Positions 17,544 to 29,055 of a stretch of 64,000 bases of DNA are shown in pieces. The position numbers and the translations under genes are program-made. The notes beneath the pieces were generated by a model. That model saw nothing but the letters and a program-made list of their open reading frames with translations, ran no database searches and was not told the DNA's origin. The stretch comes from Microbacterium ureisolvens (GTDB lineage: Bacteria; Actinomycetota; Actinomycetes; Actinomycetales; Microbacteriaceae). Numbering within the stretch: position 1 is the first letter of the stretch; every line of letters begins with the position of its first letter. Location of the stretch: NCBI RefSeq assembly GCF_019511645.1, contig NZ_JAEUAX010000001.1, forward strand, positions 310,001 to 374,000, in the 5' to 3' direction.

Positions 17544-18638
17544 ATGGCGCGCTACGTCTTCGTGACGTGGGACGGCGGCGGCAACCGCATGCCGACCATC
17601 ACGATCGCACGAGCGCTGGCGGAACGCGGGCACGAGGTGCGGGTCCTCGGCCATGATTCCCAGACGGACGCCTACCGCGCGGCGGGGCTGGCATTCGCGC
17701 CGTTCACGAGCGCACCTGGCTTCGTGCTCGATCCGCGGCCGGTGGGCTTGCTGCGGCTGTTCACCGACTACGGCCTCGCCGACGACACAGTGGCGCAGCT
17801 GGCCGCCTTCCCGGCTGATGTCGTGGTCGTCGATTGCATGCTCCTCGCCGTCCTCGACGTCCTCGACCGGATGGGGCAGCGTTTCGCGGTGCTCGAGCAC
17901 ACGCTGCACGACTTCCTGGCCTCCGGATCGCGGGTCCTCGAGGTCGTGCTCTGGCCTCGCGGAGTGCGGGTTCGCACTCCCCGACGGCACGCGACGCCTG
18001 TGCTGGTGGCATCCGTTCCGGGCTTCGACGTCCCGTTCCCGTCGCGGCCCGCGCTCTCCGCCGCGCCGGGGGAGGTGGTCTACACCGGCGCGATGACGCG
18101 TGCTGTCTCAGCACAGCCCGCCGCGCCGACGGTGGTGCTGAGCCTCAGCACCTTCCGGTTCCCCGATCTGGTCACGACGTGGCAGCGCGTTCTCGACGCC
18201 GTCGAGGGCCTCGACGTGCGAGTGGTCGCCACGCTCGGGCCCGCGATGGCGGTGGGGGAGGTGCGCGTTCCTCACGGCATCGAGGTGCACGAATGGATGC
18301 CCCACGACGAGCTGTTGCCGAACGCCACGGTACTGGTGGGTCACGGCGGGCACGGCACCACGGTCGCGGCGCTCGCGCACGGCGTGCCGGTGCTGGTGCT
18401 CCCGCTCGACGCGACGTCGGATCAGCCCCGCGTCGGTCGAGCGGTCGCGCGTGCAGGCGTGGGTGCGACGATGTCGCGCCGCACTGATGCCGCGACGATC
18501 CGACGGGCGATCAGGCACGCCCTCGGCGACGATGCCATGCGGGATCGCGCGCGCCGGCTGGGCGATGCGATCCGCACGCTCGACGGCCCGGGCCGCGCGG
18601 CGGACGTGCTGGAGCTGTCGGCGGATGCCGGGCGGTGA
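17544..18638 (+). CDS. Glycosyltransferase, GT1/UGT-like (MGT family)
   Basis: The 364-aa protein shows the two Rossmann halves of a GT-B enzyme. The N-terminus is YVFVTWDGGGNRMPTITIARALAERGHEVRVLG. The C-terminal nucleotide-sugar region contains VHEWMPHDELLPNATVLVGHGGHGTTVAALAHGVPVLVLPL, with the HGG and a P-x-x-x-D-Q pattern (PLDATSDQPRVG). Such enzymes glycosylate small hydrophobic acceptors, including macrolides and other natural products. It stands alone, with no tailoring neighbours, so the acceptor is unknown. Self-protection against an antibiotic is one possibility, but only as inference. Confidence 0.87.
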   Translation: MARYVFVTWDGGGNRMPTITIARALAERGHEVRVLGHDSQTDAYRAAGLAFAPFTSAPGFVLDPRPVGLLRLFTDYGLADDTVAQLAAFPADVVVVDCMLLAVLDVLDRMGQRFAVLEHTLHDFLASGSRVLEVVLWPRGVRVRTPRRHATPVLVASVPGFDVPFPSRPALSAAPGEVVYTGAMTRAVSAQPAAPTVVLSLSTFRFPDLVTTWQRVLDAVEGLDVRVVATLGPAMAVGEVRVPHGIEVHEWMPHDELLPNATVLVGHGGHGTTVAALAHGVPVLVLPLDATSDQPRVGRAVARAGVGATMSRRTDAATIRRAIRHALGDDAMRDRARRLGDAIRTLDGPGRAADVLELSADAGR

Positions 18639-18640
18639 GG

Positions 18641-18907
18641 TCAGTGGCGGTCGCGCCCGCGCACCCGGAGTCCGGAGGCGATGAGGCGTCGCACCAGCTC
18701 GTGACCGGTGACGTGCTGGGCGCCGGCGGCGACCAGGCGCGCGTGCGCCTCTTCCGGAACGTCGTAGTGGTCCAGGTCGAATCCGCGCGCAGGGATGCCG
18801 TTGGCGGCCGCGAAGGCGTGAAGCTCCGCGAGGTCGGTGTCGGTCACCAGGTGCGCCCACAGCCGGCCGTGCGCCGGCCAGAGAGGATCGTCGATGAGGA
18901 TCGCCAC
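18641..18907 (-). CDS. DUF4031 protein (88 aa)
   Basis: The short protein begins MAILIDDPLWPAHGRLWAHL, then has TDLAELHAFAAANGIPARGF, DLDHYDVPEE and VTGHELVRRLIASGLR. This is the full pattern of the DUF4031 family, which is widespread in actinobacteria and has no assigned function. The start is a GTG at 18907. Upstream there is no ribosome binding site, but a -10-like TAGTAT (minus strand, 18914-18919) lies six bases before the GTG, suggesting a leaderless message. Confidence 0.85.
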   Translation of the reverse strand: MAILIDDPLWPAHGRLWAHLVTDTDLAELHAFAAANGIPARGFDLDHYDVPEEAHARLVAAGAQHVTGHELVRRLIASGLRVRGRDRH

Positions 18908-18973
18908 GAGCAGATACTACGCACCGGATGCCGCGACACGGGCACGTCCGCTTTCGCGGAGTGTTCTGGCATC

Positions 18974-18982
18974 TGGTAAAGT
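18974..18982 (+). promoter_or_regulatory. rplU-rpmA promoter (extended -10)
   Basis: TGGTAAAGT is a TGn-extended -10 element. It predicts a start near 18989 and a leader of about 80 nt before the rplU GTG. The leader may hold an autoregulatory r-protein site, but I see no defined structure. Confidence 0.5.
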
Positions 18983-19070
18983 AGACCCTTGGTGCGTCGA
19001 GATATCCGCACCAAGTCTTCATTGACGTCCCCGAGTGCGTGCGCGTGCTCCCAGAAGAAACAGGTGTGAA

Positions 19071-19379
19071 GTGGTTTACGCAGTTGTGCGCGCCGGCGGC
19101 CGGCAGGAGAAGGTCGAGGTCGGCACGATCGTCGTTCTCGACCGTCAGGCCGCGAAGATCGGCGACAAGATCGAGCTGCCCGCGGTGCTCTTCGTCGACG
19201 GTGACACCGTCACGACCGACGCCGACAAGCTCGCGAAGGTCACCGTGACCGCCGAGGTGCTCGGTGAGGAGCGCGGCCCGAAGATCGTGATCCAGAAGTT
19301 CAAGAACAAGACCGGCTACAAGAAGCGCCAGGGGCACCGTCAGGACCTCACGCGCGTCAAGGTCACCGGCATCAAGTAA
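19071..19379 (+). CDS. rplU: 50S ribosomal protein L21
   Basis: The 102-aa product starts [20 protein letters not shown] and ends with the RNA-binding [22 protein letters not shown] basic segment expected for L21. I place the start at GTG 19071, preceded by AGGTG, because this gives the standard L21 N-terminus; the upstream ATG at 19035 adds an unrelated basic stretch. It binds 23S rRNA with L20. It is cotranscribed with rpmA 18 bp downstream. Confidence 0.97.
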   Translation: MVYAVVRAGGRQEKVEVGTIVVLDRQAAKIGDKIELPAVLFVDGDTVTTDADKLAKVTVTAEVLGEERGPKIVIQKFKNKTGYKKRQGHRQDLTRVKVTGIK

Positions 19380-19397
19380 GCCACAGGAGACGCAGAG

Positions 19398-22103
<2,706 letters not shown>

Positions 22104-22107
<4 letters not shown>

Positions 22108-23363
22108 CCACCACCGCCACGACGGCACGCGAACGGATGCTGCTCGCCAAGGACGCCGCGCGCAGTATCGGCCTCCTCGGCGACGAAGCGAAGCGCGATG
22201 CGCTCCTTGCGATCGCCGACGCCATCGAGGCTGCGACCGCGGAGATCGTGGCGGCCAACGCAGATGACCTCCGGCGCGGCAGCGAGACAGGGCTTTCGAC
22301 CGCTCTGCAGGACCGTCTGCGGCTGGACGAGCCGCGCGTCGCATCCCTCGCCGCCGCGGTGCGCGAGATCGCCGCCCTGCCGGACCCCGTCGGCCGGGTC
22401 CTCGATGAGCGGACGCTGCAGAACGGCGTGTCGCTCACCAAGATCGCCGTGCCGTTCGGCGTGGTGGGATCCATCTACGAAGCCCGACCCAACGTCACCG
22501 TCGACATCGCCGCCCTCGCCCTGCGCTCCGGCAACGCGGTCGTGCTGCGCGGCGGCACGGCCGCCGAGCACACCAACGCGGCCCTCGTGCGCGCGATGCG
22601 GGACGCGCTGGCCGAGCGCGGCATCGACCCGGAGGCCATCCAGACGGTGGACGAGTTCGGTCGCGAGGGTGCCCGTGAGCTCATGCATGCACGAGGCATC
22701 GTCGACGTGCTCGTGCCGCGCGGCAGCGCGCAGCTGATCGAGACGGTCGTGACCGAGTCATCCGTTCCCGTCATCGAGACCGGCGCCGGCGTCGTGCACA
22801 TCGTCCTCGACGAGACCGCACCTCTGGACTGGGCGCGCGACATCGTGGTGAATGCCAAGACCCAGCGGCCGAGCGTGTGCAATGCCGTCGAGACCGTCCT
22901 CGTGCACCGAGGCGCGGCCGACCGCCTCGTCGGCCCGGTCGTCACGGCACTGCAGCAGAGCGGTGTGACCGTCCACGGCGACGCGACCATCGAGCGCCTC
23001 GCAACGGGCGTGACTCCCGCCACCGACGAGGACTGGGCGACCGAGTACCTCAGCCTCGACCTGGCGATGCGCGTCGTCGACGATCTGGACGACGCGCTCG
23101 AGCACATCCGCCGCTACTCCACGCACCACACCGAGTCGATCGTCACCCAGGACGCGGCGAACGAGGCCCGCTTCCTGGCCGAGGTCGATTCGGCCGTGGT
23201 GATGGCCAACACATCGACGCGGTTCACCGACGGCGGCGAGTTCGGCTTCGGCGCCGAGGTCGGCATCTCCACGCAGAAGCTGCACGCGCGCGGGCCCATG
23301 GGCCTCGCTGAACTGACGAGCTCGAAGTGGCTTGCGCGGGGTGCCGGGCAGGTCCGCGCGTAA
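22104..23363 (+). CDS. proA: Gamma-glutamyl phosphate reductase
   Basis: A 419-aa aldehyde-dehydrogenase-fold enzyme that reduces glutamyl phosphate to glutamate semialdehyde with NADPH. The family signature FGVVGSIYEARPNVTVDIA, the catalytic cysteine in RPSVCNAVETVLVH, and HHTESIVTQDAANEARFL are all present, as is the C-terminal FTDGGEFGFGAEVGISTQKL. The ATGA overlap with proB sets the start at 22104. Confidence 0.97.
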
Positions 23364-23417
23364 CGGAATAGACTTGTCCAGTCCCGCGCCCCAGAGGCGA
23401 ACCCGAACGGAGCCCGA

Positions 23418-23642
23418 ATGACACTCGCCACGATCATCGCCCTCGCCGCCGAAGAGTCGGAGCACCACGGCAACGTCGCCCTCGAGACCGTCGGGTACGG
23501 CATCACCGCGATCGTGGTCTTCGCCGCGCTGGCGATCGTGACGCTGTCGTACCGCAACGTGGCCAACCGCCACGCGCACAAGGCCGAGGCCTATGCCAAG
23601 GCGCACGCGAACGACGTCCAGCGAGCGGGGCACGGCCACTAA
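23418..23642 (+). CDS. Small single-pass membrane protein (74 aa)
   Basis: The product has a short acidic N-terminus with HH (EESEHHGN), one hydrophobic segment (VGYGITAIVVFAALAIVTLSY, about 25-45) and a charged C-terminal helix with histidines (NRHAHKAEAYAKAHAND...GHGH). GGAG precedes the ATG. It sits between proA and nadD in the same direction. I do not recognise a named family, but the layout is consistent with a conserved small membrane protein of this operon. Confidence 0.75.
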   Translation: MTLATIIALAAEESEHHGNVALETVGYGITAIVVFAALAIVTLSYRNVANRHAHKAEAYAKAHANDVQRAGHGH

Positions 23643-23651
23643 GGCTGCTGC

Positions 23652-24248
23652 ATGTCCTTGGCGACAGCCCCGAGAGTCGGGGTCATGGGCGGCACGTTCG
23701 ACCCGATCCATCATGGGCACCTGGTCGCCGCCAGCGAGGTGGCGCAATGGTTCGACCTCGACGAGGTCGTGTTCGTGCCTACGGGCGAGCCGTGGCAGAA
23801 GGCCGACGTCTCGCCGAGCGAGCATCGTTATCTCATGACCGTCATCGCCACGGCATCCAACCCTCGGTTCACGGTCAGCCGCGTCGACATCGACCGCGAC
23901 GGTCCGACCTACACCATCGACACGCTCCGCGATCTGAAGGCCCAGCGCCCGGACGCGGAGCTGTTCTTCATCACCGGTGCCGACGCCATAGCGCAAATTC
24001 TCAGTTGGAGGGACCATGATGAGTTGTGGGACCTCGCCCACTTCGTCGCGGTCTCCAGGCCCGGTCACGTTCTGAACACCGACGGTCTGCCCAGCGACGA
24101 CGTCAGCCAGCTCGAGATCCCCGCCCTCGCTATCTCATCGACGGATTGCCGTGATCGAGTTCAGCGAGGACACCCCGTGTGGTACCTCGTTCCCGACGGG
24201 GTCGTCCAATACATTGCGAAGCACCATCTCTACCGGAGCAAGGAATGA
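23652..24248 (+). CDS. nadD: Nicotinate-nucleotide adenylyltransferase
   Basis: The 198-aa enzyme makes deamido-NAD from nicotinate mononucleotide and ATP. It has [18 protein letters not shown] (nucleotidyl transferase HxGH motif, about 10-24), [10 protein letters not shown] for substrate, and ISSTDCRDR near the C-terminus, equivalent to the usual ISSTxIR motif. Its stop overlaps the next gene by ATGA. Confidence 0.96.
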   Translation: MSLATAPRVGVMGGTFDPIHHGHLVAASEVAQWFDLDEVVFVPTGEPWQKADVSPSEHRYLMTVIATASNPRFTVSRVDIDRDGPTYTIDTLRDLKAQRPDAELFFITGADAIAQILSWRDHDELWDLAHFVAVSRPGHVLNTDGLPSDDVSQLEIPALAISSTDCRDRVQRGHPVWYLVPDGVVQYIAKHHLYRSKE

Positions 24249-25438
24249 GTACACCCGAGCACCCGGCGACGCCAGCCCTCACCCGTAAGCAGATCCGCGA
24301 ACTGCGGAACACGGGATCCACCCCCGTGATCACCGCGACCCCGGCCGACGGAGCCATCGACGCTCCCGCCGCGCCCGTCTCGGCGGTGCCGGTCGACGCC
24401 GCACTGTCGACGCCGCCGCCCGCGCCGTTCCCGCGCCCTTCAGAGCCGGCCGCCGTGGCCCCTGCACCCGTTCCCGACTCCGCCGTCGACCTGGGGGTGT
24501 CACCTCTCACGCGCCGTCAGGCCCGTCAGCAGGAGCGCATCCGCACCGCGTCGGTCCCCGTGATCACGCCTGAGGTCGTCGCGGCGCACGCGGCGGCGAC
24601 CGGCGGGAGCGCCCCGGCCTTCGCTTTCCCCGTCGCTCCGCCACCTGTGGCGCCCGTCGACGACCCGGCGCCGTCGCTGTTCACCCCTGCACAGGACGAC
24701 GCGCAGGTGTCGACCGACAGCGGCATGCACGCGCTGTTCGGCATCCCGCGCGACGCCGAAACCTCGCCGGCGCCGGCCCCCGCCTCCAGCTGGCAGCAGG
24801 CGGCGACGGCGGCACCGGTCTCTGTGCCCGCCTTCGCGGCCGAACCGGCGGCGTCCGACGTCGACGACCGCGCGTTGGACGACGTGTTCGGGGCGTCCGC
24901 AGCCGAGCCCGAGGCGTCCCCCGCGGCGCCGAAGGCAGTGAGCCCACTCCTCGGCGCCAGCCTGCTCGACGAGGAACCGGCCTCCGGCCAGCCCGCTGCG
25001 GTCGAGTTCCCGCCGTCATTCGATCAGCTGCTGACCCGCACCACCGGCGCCATCGCGATCCCCAACGCGCTGATCGTGTCGCAGGCACCCGAGGTCGCGC
25101 CGCTGGTGGCGCCCGTCACCGCGACCGGCGAGGTCATCGTCACAGGGACGTTCAACCTGCCCGAGGGCCTCGGCTCCACCGGCCACGCGAAGGGCACCGC
25201 CGACGGCAAGGAGATCGACGCGACGCTCGTCGACGGGGAGCTGCCGTCGCATTCGTCGCCGACGCCGATCGCCGCGAGTTCTGCCGTCAGCACAGTGAAG
25301 GCCCCTGGCGACGTCATCAAGCCGCCGGTGCCTGAGAAGGGCGGCAAGCTCATGATGTCGCTCGCGATCACCGCGGGCGTGCTGGCCCTCGCCCTCGTGG
25401 GCGTTCTGATCCTCGCCTTCGTGACAGGAGTCTTCTGA
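24245..25438 (+). CDS. Proline/alanine-rich tail-anchored membrane protein with a repeated N-terminal motif (397 aa)
   Basis: Unrecognised. Residues 1-365 are low-complexity, Ala/Pro/Val-rich and acidic, probably disordered. Two related motifs stand out: [14 protein letters not shown] at 12-30 and [16 protein letters not shown] at 88-108. A single hydrophobic segment (about 367-392) ends the protein with only a few residues after it, so it should be tail-anchored with the long disordered part in the cytoplasm. It lies between nadD and rsfS with 4-bp and 1-bp overlaps. A scaffold or adaptor role is inference. Confidence 0.8.
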   Translation: MSTPEHPATPALTRKQIRELRNTGSTPVITATPADGAIDAPAAPVSAVPVDAALSTPPPAPFPRPSEPAAVAPAPVPDSAVDLGVSPLTRRQARQQERIRTASVPVITPEVVAAHAAATGGSAPAFAFPVAPPPVAPVDDPAPSLFTPAQDDAQVSTDSGMHALFGIPRDAETSPAPAPASSWQQAATAAPVSVPAFAAEPAASDVDDRALDDVFGASAAEPEASPAAPKAVSPLLGASLLDEEPASGQPAAVEFPPSFDQLLTRTTGAIAIPNALIVSQAPEVAPLVAPVTATGEVIVTGTFNLPEGLGSTGHAKGTADGKEIDATLVDGELPSHSSPTPIAASSAVSTVKAPGDVIKPPVPEKGGKLMMSLAITAGVLALALVGVLILAFVTGVF

Positions 25439-25818
25439 TGGTGGCGAGCGCGCAGTCGCACGACATGCTCCAGATCGCTGCGGCAGCCGCAGACGGCAAG
25501 GGCGGCGAGGATCTCGTCGCCCTCGACGTGTCGGAGCCGCTTCCGCTCGTCGACATCTTCCTGCTGGTCACGGGCCGCAGCGAGCGAAACGTGGCGGCGA
25601 TCGCCGACGAGATCGAGGACAAGCTCCTCGAGGCGGGTCACAAGCGCCTGCGTCGCGAGGGGCGTGAGGAATCGCGGTGGATCCTCATCGATTTCGGCGA
25701 TCTCGTGGTGCACGTGTTCCACGAGCAGGAGCGCGTCTACTACGGCCTGGAGCGGCTGTGGAAGGACTGCCCGGTGGTTCCGATCACCCTTCCTGCTCGG
25801 GCGACAGCCGAAGAGTGA
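25438..25818 (+). CDS. rsfS: Ribosomal silencing factor RsfS
   Basis: A 126-aa RsfS/Iojap-family protein that binds L14 and blocks subunit joining in starvation. It has GGEDLVALDVSEPLPLVDIFLLVTG, ADEIEDKLLEAG, and the hallmark ESRWILIDFGDLVVHVFHEQERVYYGLERLW. A TGATG junction couples it to the preceding gene. It ends the obg-proBA-nadD operon. Confidence 0.96.
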   Translation: MVASAQSHDMLQIAAAAADGKGGEDLVALDVSEPLPLVDIFLLVTGRSERNVAAIADEIEDKLLEAGHKRLRREGREESRWILIDFGDLVVHVFHEQERVYYGLERLWKDCPVVPITLPARATAEE

Positions 25819-25850
25819 GTCCTTGGTACGGAGCACCCCTCGGAGTGTTG

Positions 25851-25856
25851 TAAGCT
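25851..25856 (+). promoter_or_regulatory. tRNA-Ala promoter -10 element
   Basis: TAAGCT lies about 36 bases upstream of the mature tRNA. A small CCCGC-GAGA-GCGGG hairpin sits between it and the tRNA and would be removed during 5' processing. Confidence 0.4.
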
Positions 25857-25891
25857 AGACGAGTTGCCCCGCGAGAGCGGGAACAGCGTCT

Positions 25892-25967
25892 GGGCCTGTG
25901 GCGCAGCTGGTAGCGCACCTGCATGGCATGCAGGGGGTCAGGGGTTCGAGTCCCCTCAGGTCCACCA
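25892..25967 (+). tRNA. tRNA-Ala (anticodon GGC)
   Basis: The acceptor stem GGGCCTG pairs with CAGGTCC with one G-U. The anticodon stem CCTGC/GCAGG encloses ATGGCAT, giving anticodon GGC for GCC alanine codons. The T-arm GGGGTTCGAGTCCCC is intact, the discriminator is A, and CCA is encoded (25965-25967). It reads codons common in this GC-rich genome. The 150 bases after it, up to 26117, hold only a weak hairpin near 25972. Confidence 0.97.
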
Positions 25968-26117
25968 AAATCCCCGGTGAAGTCCGGGTTCCTTCTCCCG
26001 ATAGCCCGGGCAGTGATCTTCTGAACTCCTTCGCAGGTCATTTCAGCTCTGTCCACCTACTCGGCCACGACAGCCCATGTCTGGCACCTGCGGCGCAGTT
26101 CGCGGTAGAACGGGTTC

Positions 26118-27833
26118 ATGGGATCCCCGCTGCTGTTGGGGCCGATGCTTCGGTACGTCGATGAGACGTCGGCCAGCATCTGGGTGGAGACGAGAGCCGA
26201 CTGTCTCGTGAGCGTCCACGTCGGCGGGCGATCGTGGAAGGCCCGCAGCTTCACGGTGCACGGCCACCATTACGCTCTCGTCGAAGTCGACCGACTCGAG
26301 CCCGGTAGCGTCTCGCCCTACCAGGTGCAGGTCGACGGGGTTCTCGTCTGGCCGGAGCCGGCATCCGGGTACCCCGCACCAGTGATCGCCACGCGCGCAC
26401 CCGGGAGGCCCTCGCGGATCGCCTACGGCTCGTGCCGCACCAGCGTCGCCCACGACAAGTCAGGCAACCGGACACATGGCGTGGACTCATTGCGCGCATT
26501 CGCGCTCGCGGTTGCGGACGCCCGCGAGGCGCGACCCGATCTGCTTATTTTCCTCGGTGATCAGGTCTACGCCGATTCCACCACGAAGGAGATGCAGGCG
26601 TTCATCCGTGCCCGCCGCGACATCCGGAAGGAACCGGGCAAGGAGCTCAAGGACTTCGAAGAATACGCCCACCTCTACCGGCTGGCATGGTCGGATGATG
26701 CGAATCGGTGGCTGCTGTCGTGCGTGCCCAGCGCCATGATCTTCGATGACCATGACATCCGCGACGATTGGAACGCCTCGCTCGACTGGAAGCAGAAGAT
26801 GGAAGCCACCACCTGGTGGCACGAGCGCATCGTCGCCGGTTTGGCGTCGTATTGGGTGTACCAGCACCTCGGCAACCTGTCTCCTCGGGAGCGTGCCGCT
26901 GACGAGATGTGGCAGCAGATCAGTAGGCGCCGCGAGGGCGCATCCCTCGATCTCACGGCCGCGTTGGATGAGTTCGCCGACCGCTGCGACAAGCATCCGA
27001 ACAGTTATCGCTGGAGCTACTCACGTGACTTCGACGACACCCGTCTGATCGTCCTGGATTCACGCGTCTCGAGAGACCTCACTCCGTCGAGTCGGGGGCT
27101 GCTGAACGGTCGAGAGCTCGAGTGGTTCGACAGCCGTATGCAGGGCGGGTTCCGCCACGTCCTGGTCGCCACCTCGCTCCCGTTCCTCTTGCCGCTGGGT
27201 CTGCACCATGTGGAGGCGTGGGATGAGGCGATCGCACAGGGCGCGTGGGGCCGACTTGCTGCGTGGGTCGGGGAGAGGCTGCGCCGGGCGTTCGACCTGG
27301 AACACTGGGCGGCCTTCCAGAACAGCTTTCAGGCGGTTGCCGATATCGCGACGGAGTTGGCAGACGGTGAGCGTGGCGCGGCGCCGCAGACGGTGACCTT
27401 CCTCTCCGGTGACGTGCACTTCTCGTACCTGGCCGAGGTGGAGCGCCAGGAGGGCAGCCGCATCGTGCAGGCGGTCTGCTCACCCATGCGCAACCCCTTG
27501 CCCCGCTTCATGCGCTGGTTCTCGGTCGTGATGTCGTATGGCGCGGCGACGCCGCTGGGTGCCGCGGCCGCGCATTCTGCGAAGGTTCCCGACCCGCCCT
27601 TCCGTTGGAGGACGGTGAAGGGTCCGTGGTTCGACAACAACCTCGCGCTGCTGCGCGATGGATCCGACGGACTTCGCATGACCTGGCACCGTGGTGTGGT
27701 CGAGGACGGCGACGAGCTGCACCCTCGTCTTGAACAAGTCGCGTCCATCACCGTGCCCGCCGTGCGACACTCGACAGTGTCCTCCTCGGCCGCAGATCCC
27801 TCCGAGGCATCCATCCGGACATCTGGCGAGTGA
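26118..27833 (+). CDS. PhoD-like metallophosphatase, no signal peptide
   Basis: The 571-aa protein fits the PhoD/PhoD-like family. An N-terminal Ig-like domain (1-95) leads to RIAYGSCRTS, LLIFLGDQVYADS (metal-binding aspartate), MIFDDHDIRDDWNAS and VTFLSGDVHFSYLAEV (metal-binding His). Unlike classical secreted PhoD it has no signal peptide or Tat motif, so it is likely cytoplasmic. Its substrate is unknown. There is no good ribosome binding site; TAGAAC six bases before the ATG could be a -10 for leaderless transcription. It ends 31 bp from a convergent LacI-type gene. Confidence 0.87.
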   Translation: MGSPLLLGPMLRYVDETSASIWVETRADCLVSVHVGGRSWKARSFTVHGHHYALVEVDRLEPGSVSPYQVQVDGVLVWPEPASGYPAPVIATRAPGRPSRIAYGSCRTSVAHDKSGNRTHGVDSLRAFALAVADAREARPDLLIFLGDQVYADSTTKEMQAFIRARRDIRKEPGKELKDFEEYAHLYRLAWSDDANRWLLSCVPSAMIFDDHDIRDDWNASLDWKQKMEATTWWHERIVAGLASYWVYQHLGNLSPRERAADEMWQQISRRREGASLDLTAALDEFADRCDKHPNSYRWSYSRDFDDTRLIVLDSRVSRDLTPSSRGLLNGRELEWFDSRMQGGFRHVLVATSLPFLLPLGLHHVEAWDEAIAQGAWGRLAAWVGERLRRAFDLEHWAAFQNSFQAVADIATELADGERGAAPQTVTFLSGDVHFSYLAEVERQEGSRIVQAVCSPMRNPLPRFMRWFSVVMSYGAATPLGAAAAHSAKVPDPPFRWRTVKGPWFDNNLALLRDGSDGLRMTWHRGVVEDGDELHPRLEQVASITVPAVRHSTVSSSAADPSEASIRTSGE

Positions 27834-27864
27834 AGCCGGACGGAGTTCACGAAGCCGCCGCCAC

Positions 27865-28917
27865 CTACGGTCGGCTCAGTGTCGACTGCCGTTCGACCAG
27901 GCGGAAGTCGACGACGACCTTGCGTGGCGGCGGCTGCTCCTCTTTCGCGACGCCGTCGCGCCGAAGGCGGATCCGTTCCTCGAGGAGGGCGACAGCGGTG
28001 GCTGCGACAGCCTCGCGGCCGAGATCGATCGTCGTCAGGGGAGGGCTGGAGTATCGGGTCTCTTCGATGTTGTCGAACCCGATGAGCTGGACGTCGTCCG
28101 GCACCCGCAGACCACGGCTGTTGAGGGTCGAGAGTGCGCCGAGGGCGAGGGTGTCGGTGAAGGCGACGACGGCATCCGGCGTGACGCCGCGGTCGAGGAT
28201 TTCGGCCATCGCCGCGGCACCGGTGGCGTGGAAGTAGTCGGGCACCCCGACAATCGCGCGGGGGTCGATCCCGAGTCCGTGCGCCTCGAGGGCCTGTCGG
28301 AAGCCCTGCATGCGCAGCGTGCCGCTGCTCGTCGACTGGTCCTCCTTCGCGCCGAGCGGCACGATGTTGCGCGCCCCGCGTTCGATGACGAGTTCTGCCG
28401 CGGCCCTCGCGCCGTCCACGTTGTGCATCGTCACGTGATCGACACCGACGTCGAAGACGCGCTCGCCGAGCAGGACCATCGGAAAGTCGACGTCGAAGAG
28501 CGCGGCATCCTCCTGGCCGATCGCCAACGGCGAGTAGATGACACCGTCGACCATCGAGCGGTAGCTGCCGTCGAGGACTCGCAGTTCGCGGTCTCGCTCG
28601 TCGTTGGTCTGCTGGATGAAGACGGTCTGGCCCACTCGGGCGGCCTCTCGCATGATGGTGTCGGCAAGCTCGGCGAAATAAGCGCCGCGGAGGGCGGGCA
28701 GCACGAGCGCGATGACTCCCGTGCGTCCACGGCTGAGGTTCCGCGCCGAGACGTTGACGTGATAATCCAGCTCCCGCATTGCGTTGCGGACGCGCTCGTC
28801 GGTCTCGGGCCTGATGTAGGGGTAGCCGTTGAGCACGTTGGAGACGGTCTTGATCGAGACTCCCGCGCGCTCCGCGACATCACGGATGGTCGCGGACCCG
28901 CTTGCCTTGCGTGCCAC
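27865..28917 (-). CDS. LacI-family transcriptional regulator
   Basis: A 350-aa repressor with the N-terminal helix-turn-helix TIRDVAERAGVSIKTVSNVLNG (about 10-31) and hinge helix NVSARNLSRGRTGVIAL, followed by the periplasmic-binding-protein-like sensor domain (VIYSPLA, AVVAFTDTLALGAL, LIGFDNIEETRYSSPPLTTI). The sensor usually binds a sugar. The start is a GTG at 28917. It is encoded downstream of and in the same direction as the secreted esterase. The two palindromes on the esterase promoter have the central CG typical of LacI operators, so it probably controls that gene. Confidence 0.93.
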   Translation of the reverse strand: MARKASGSATIRDVAERAGVSIKTVSNVLNGYPYIRPETDERVRNAMRELDYHVNVSARNLSRGRTGVIALVLPALRGAYFAELADTIMREAARVGQTVFIQQTNDERDRELRVLDGSYRSMVDGVIYSPLAIGQEDAALFDVDFPMVLLGERVFDVGVDHVTMHNVDGARAAAELVIERGARNIVPLGAKEDQSTSSGTLRMQGFRQALEAHGLGIDPRAIVGVPDYFHATGAAAMAEILDRGVTPDAVVAFTDTLALGALSTLNSRGLRVPDDVQLIGFDNIEETRYSSPPLTTIDLGREAVAATAVALLEERIRLRRDGVAKEEQPPPRKVVVDFRLVERQSTLSRP

Positions 28918-29012
28918 GGCTCTGCGCCTCTCGTCGGGTCAGTGGTCAGCGTATTACAGCGGTGCCTCGCTGCAGTCTGATCGAGCCACGCGGACACAAG
29001 CCCAGACAGAGA

Positions 29013-29045
29013 GGTGCGGGGGCCGACGATGGCCGCCCCCGCACC
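29013..29045 (-). terminator. Hairpin after the esterase gene
   Basis: An 11-bp stem pairs 29013-29023 (GGTGCGGGGGC) with 29035-29045 around an 11-base loop. It lies just beyond the esterase stop on the minus strand and upstream of the LacI-type gene. The tail is only weakly T-rich. Confidence 0.6.
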
Positions 29046-29055
29046 CCTTGGTCGG

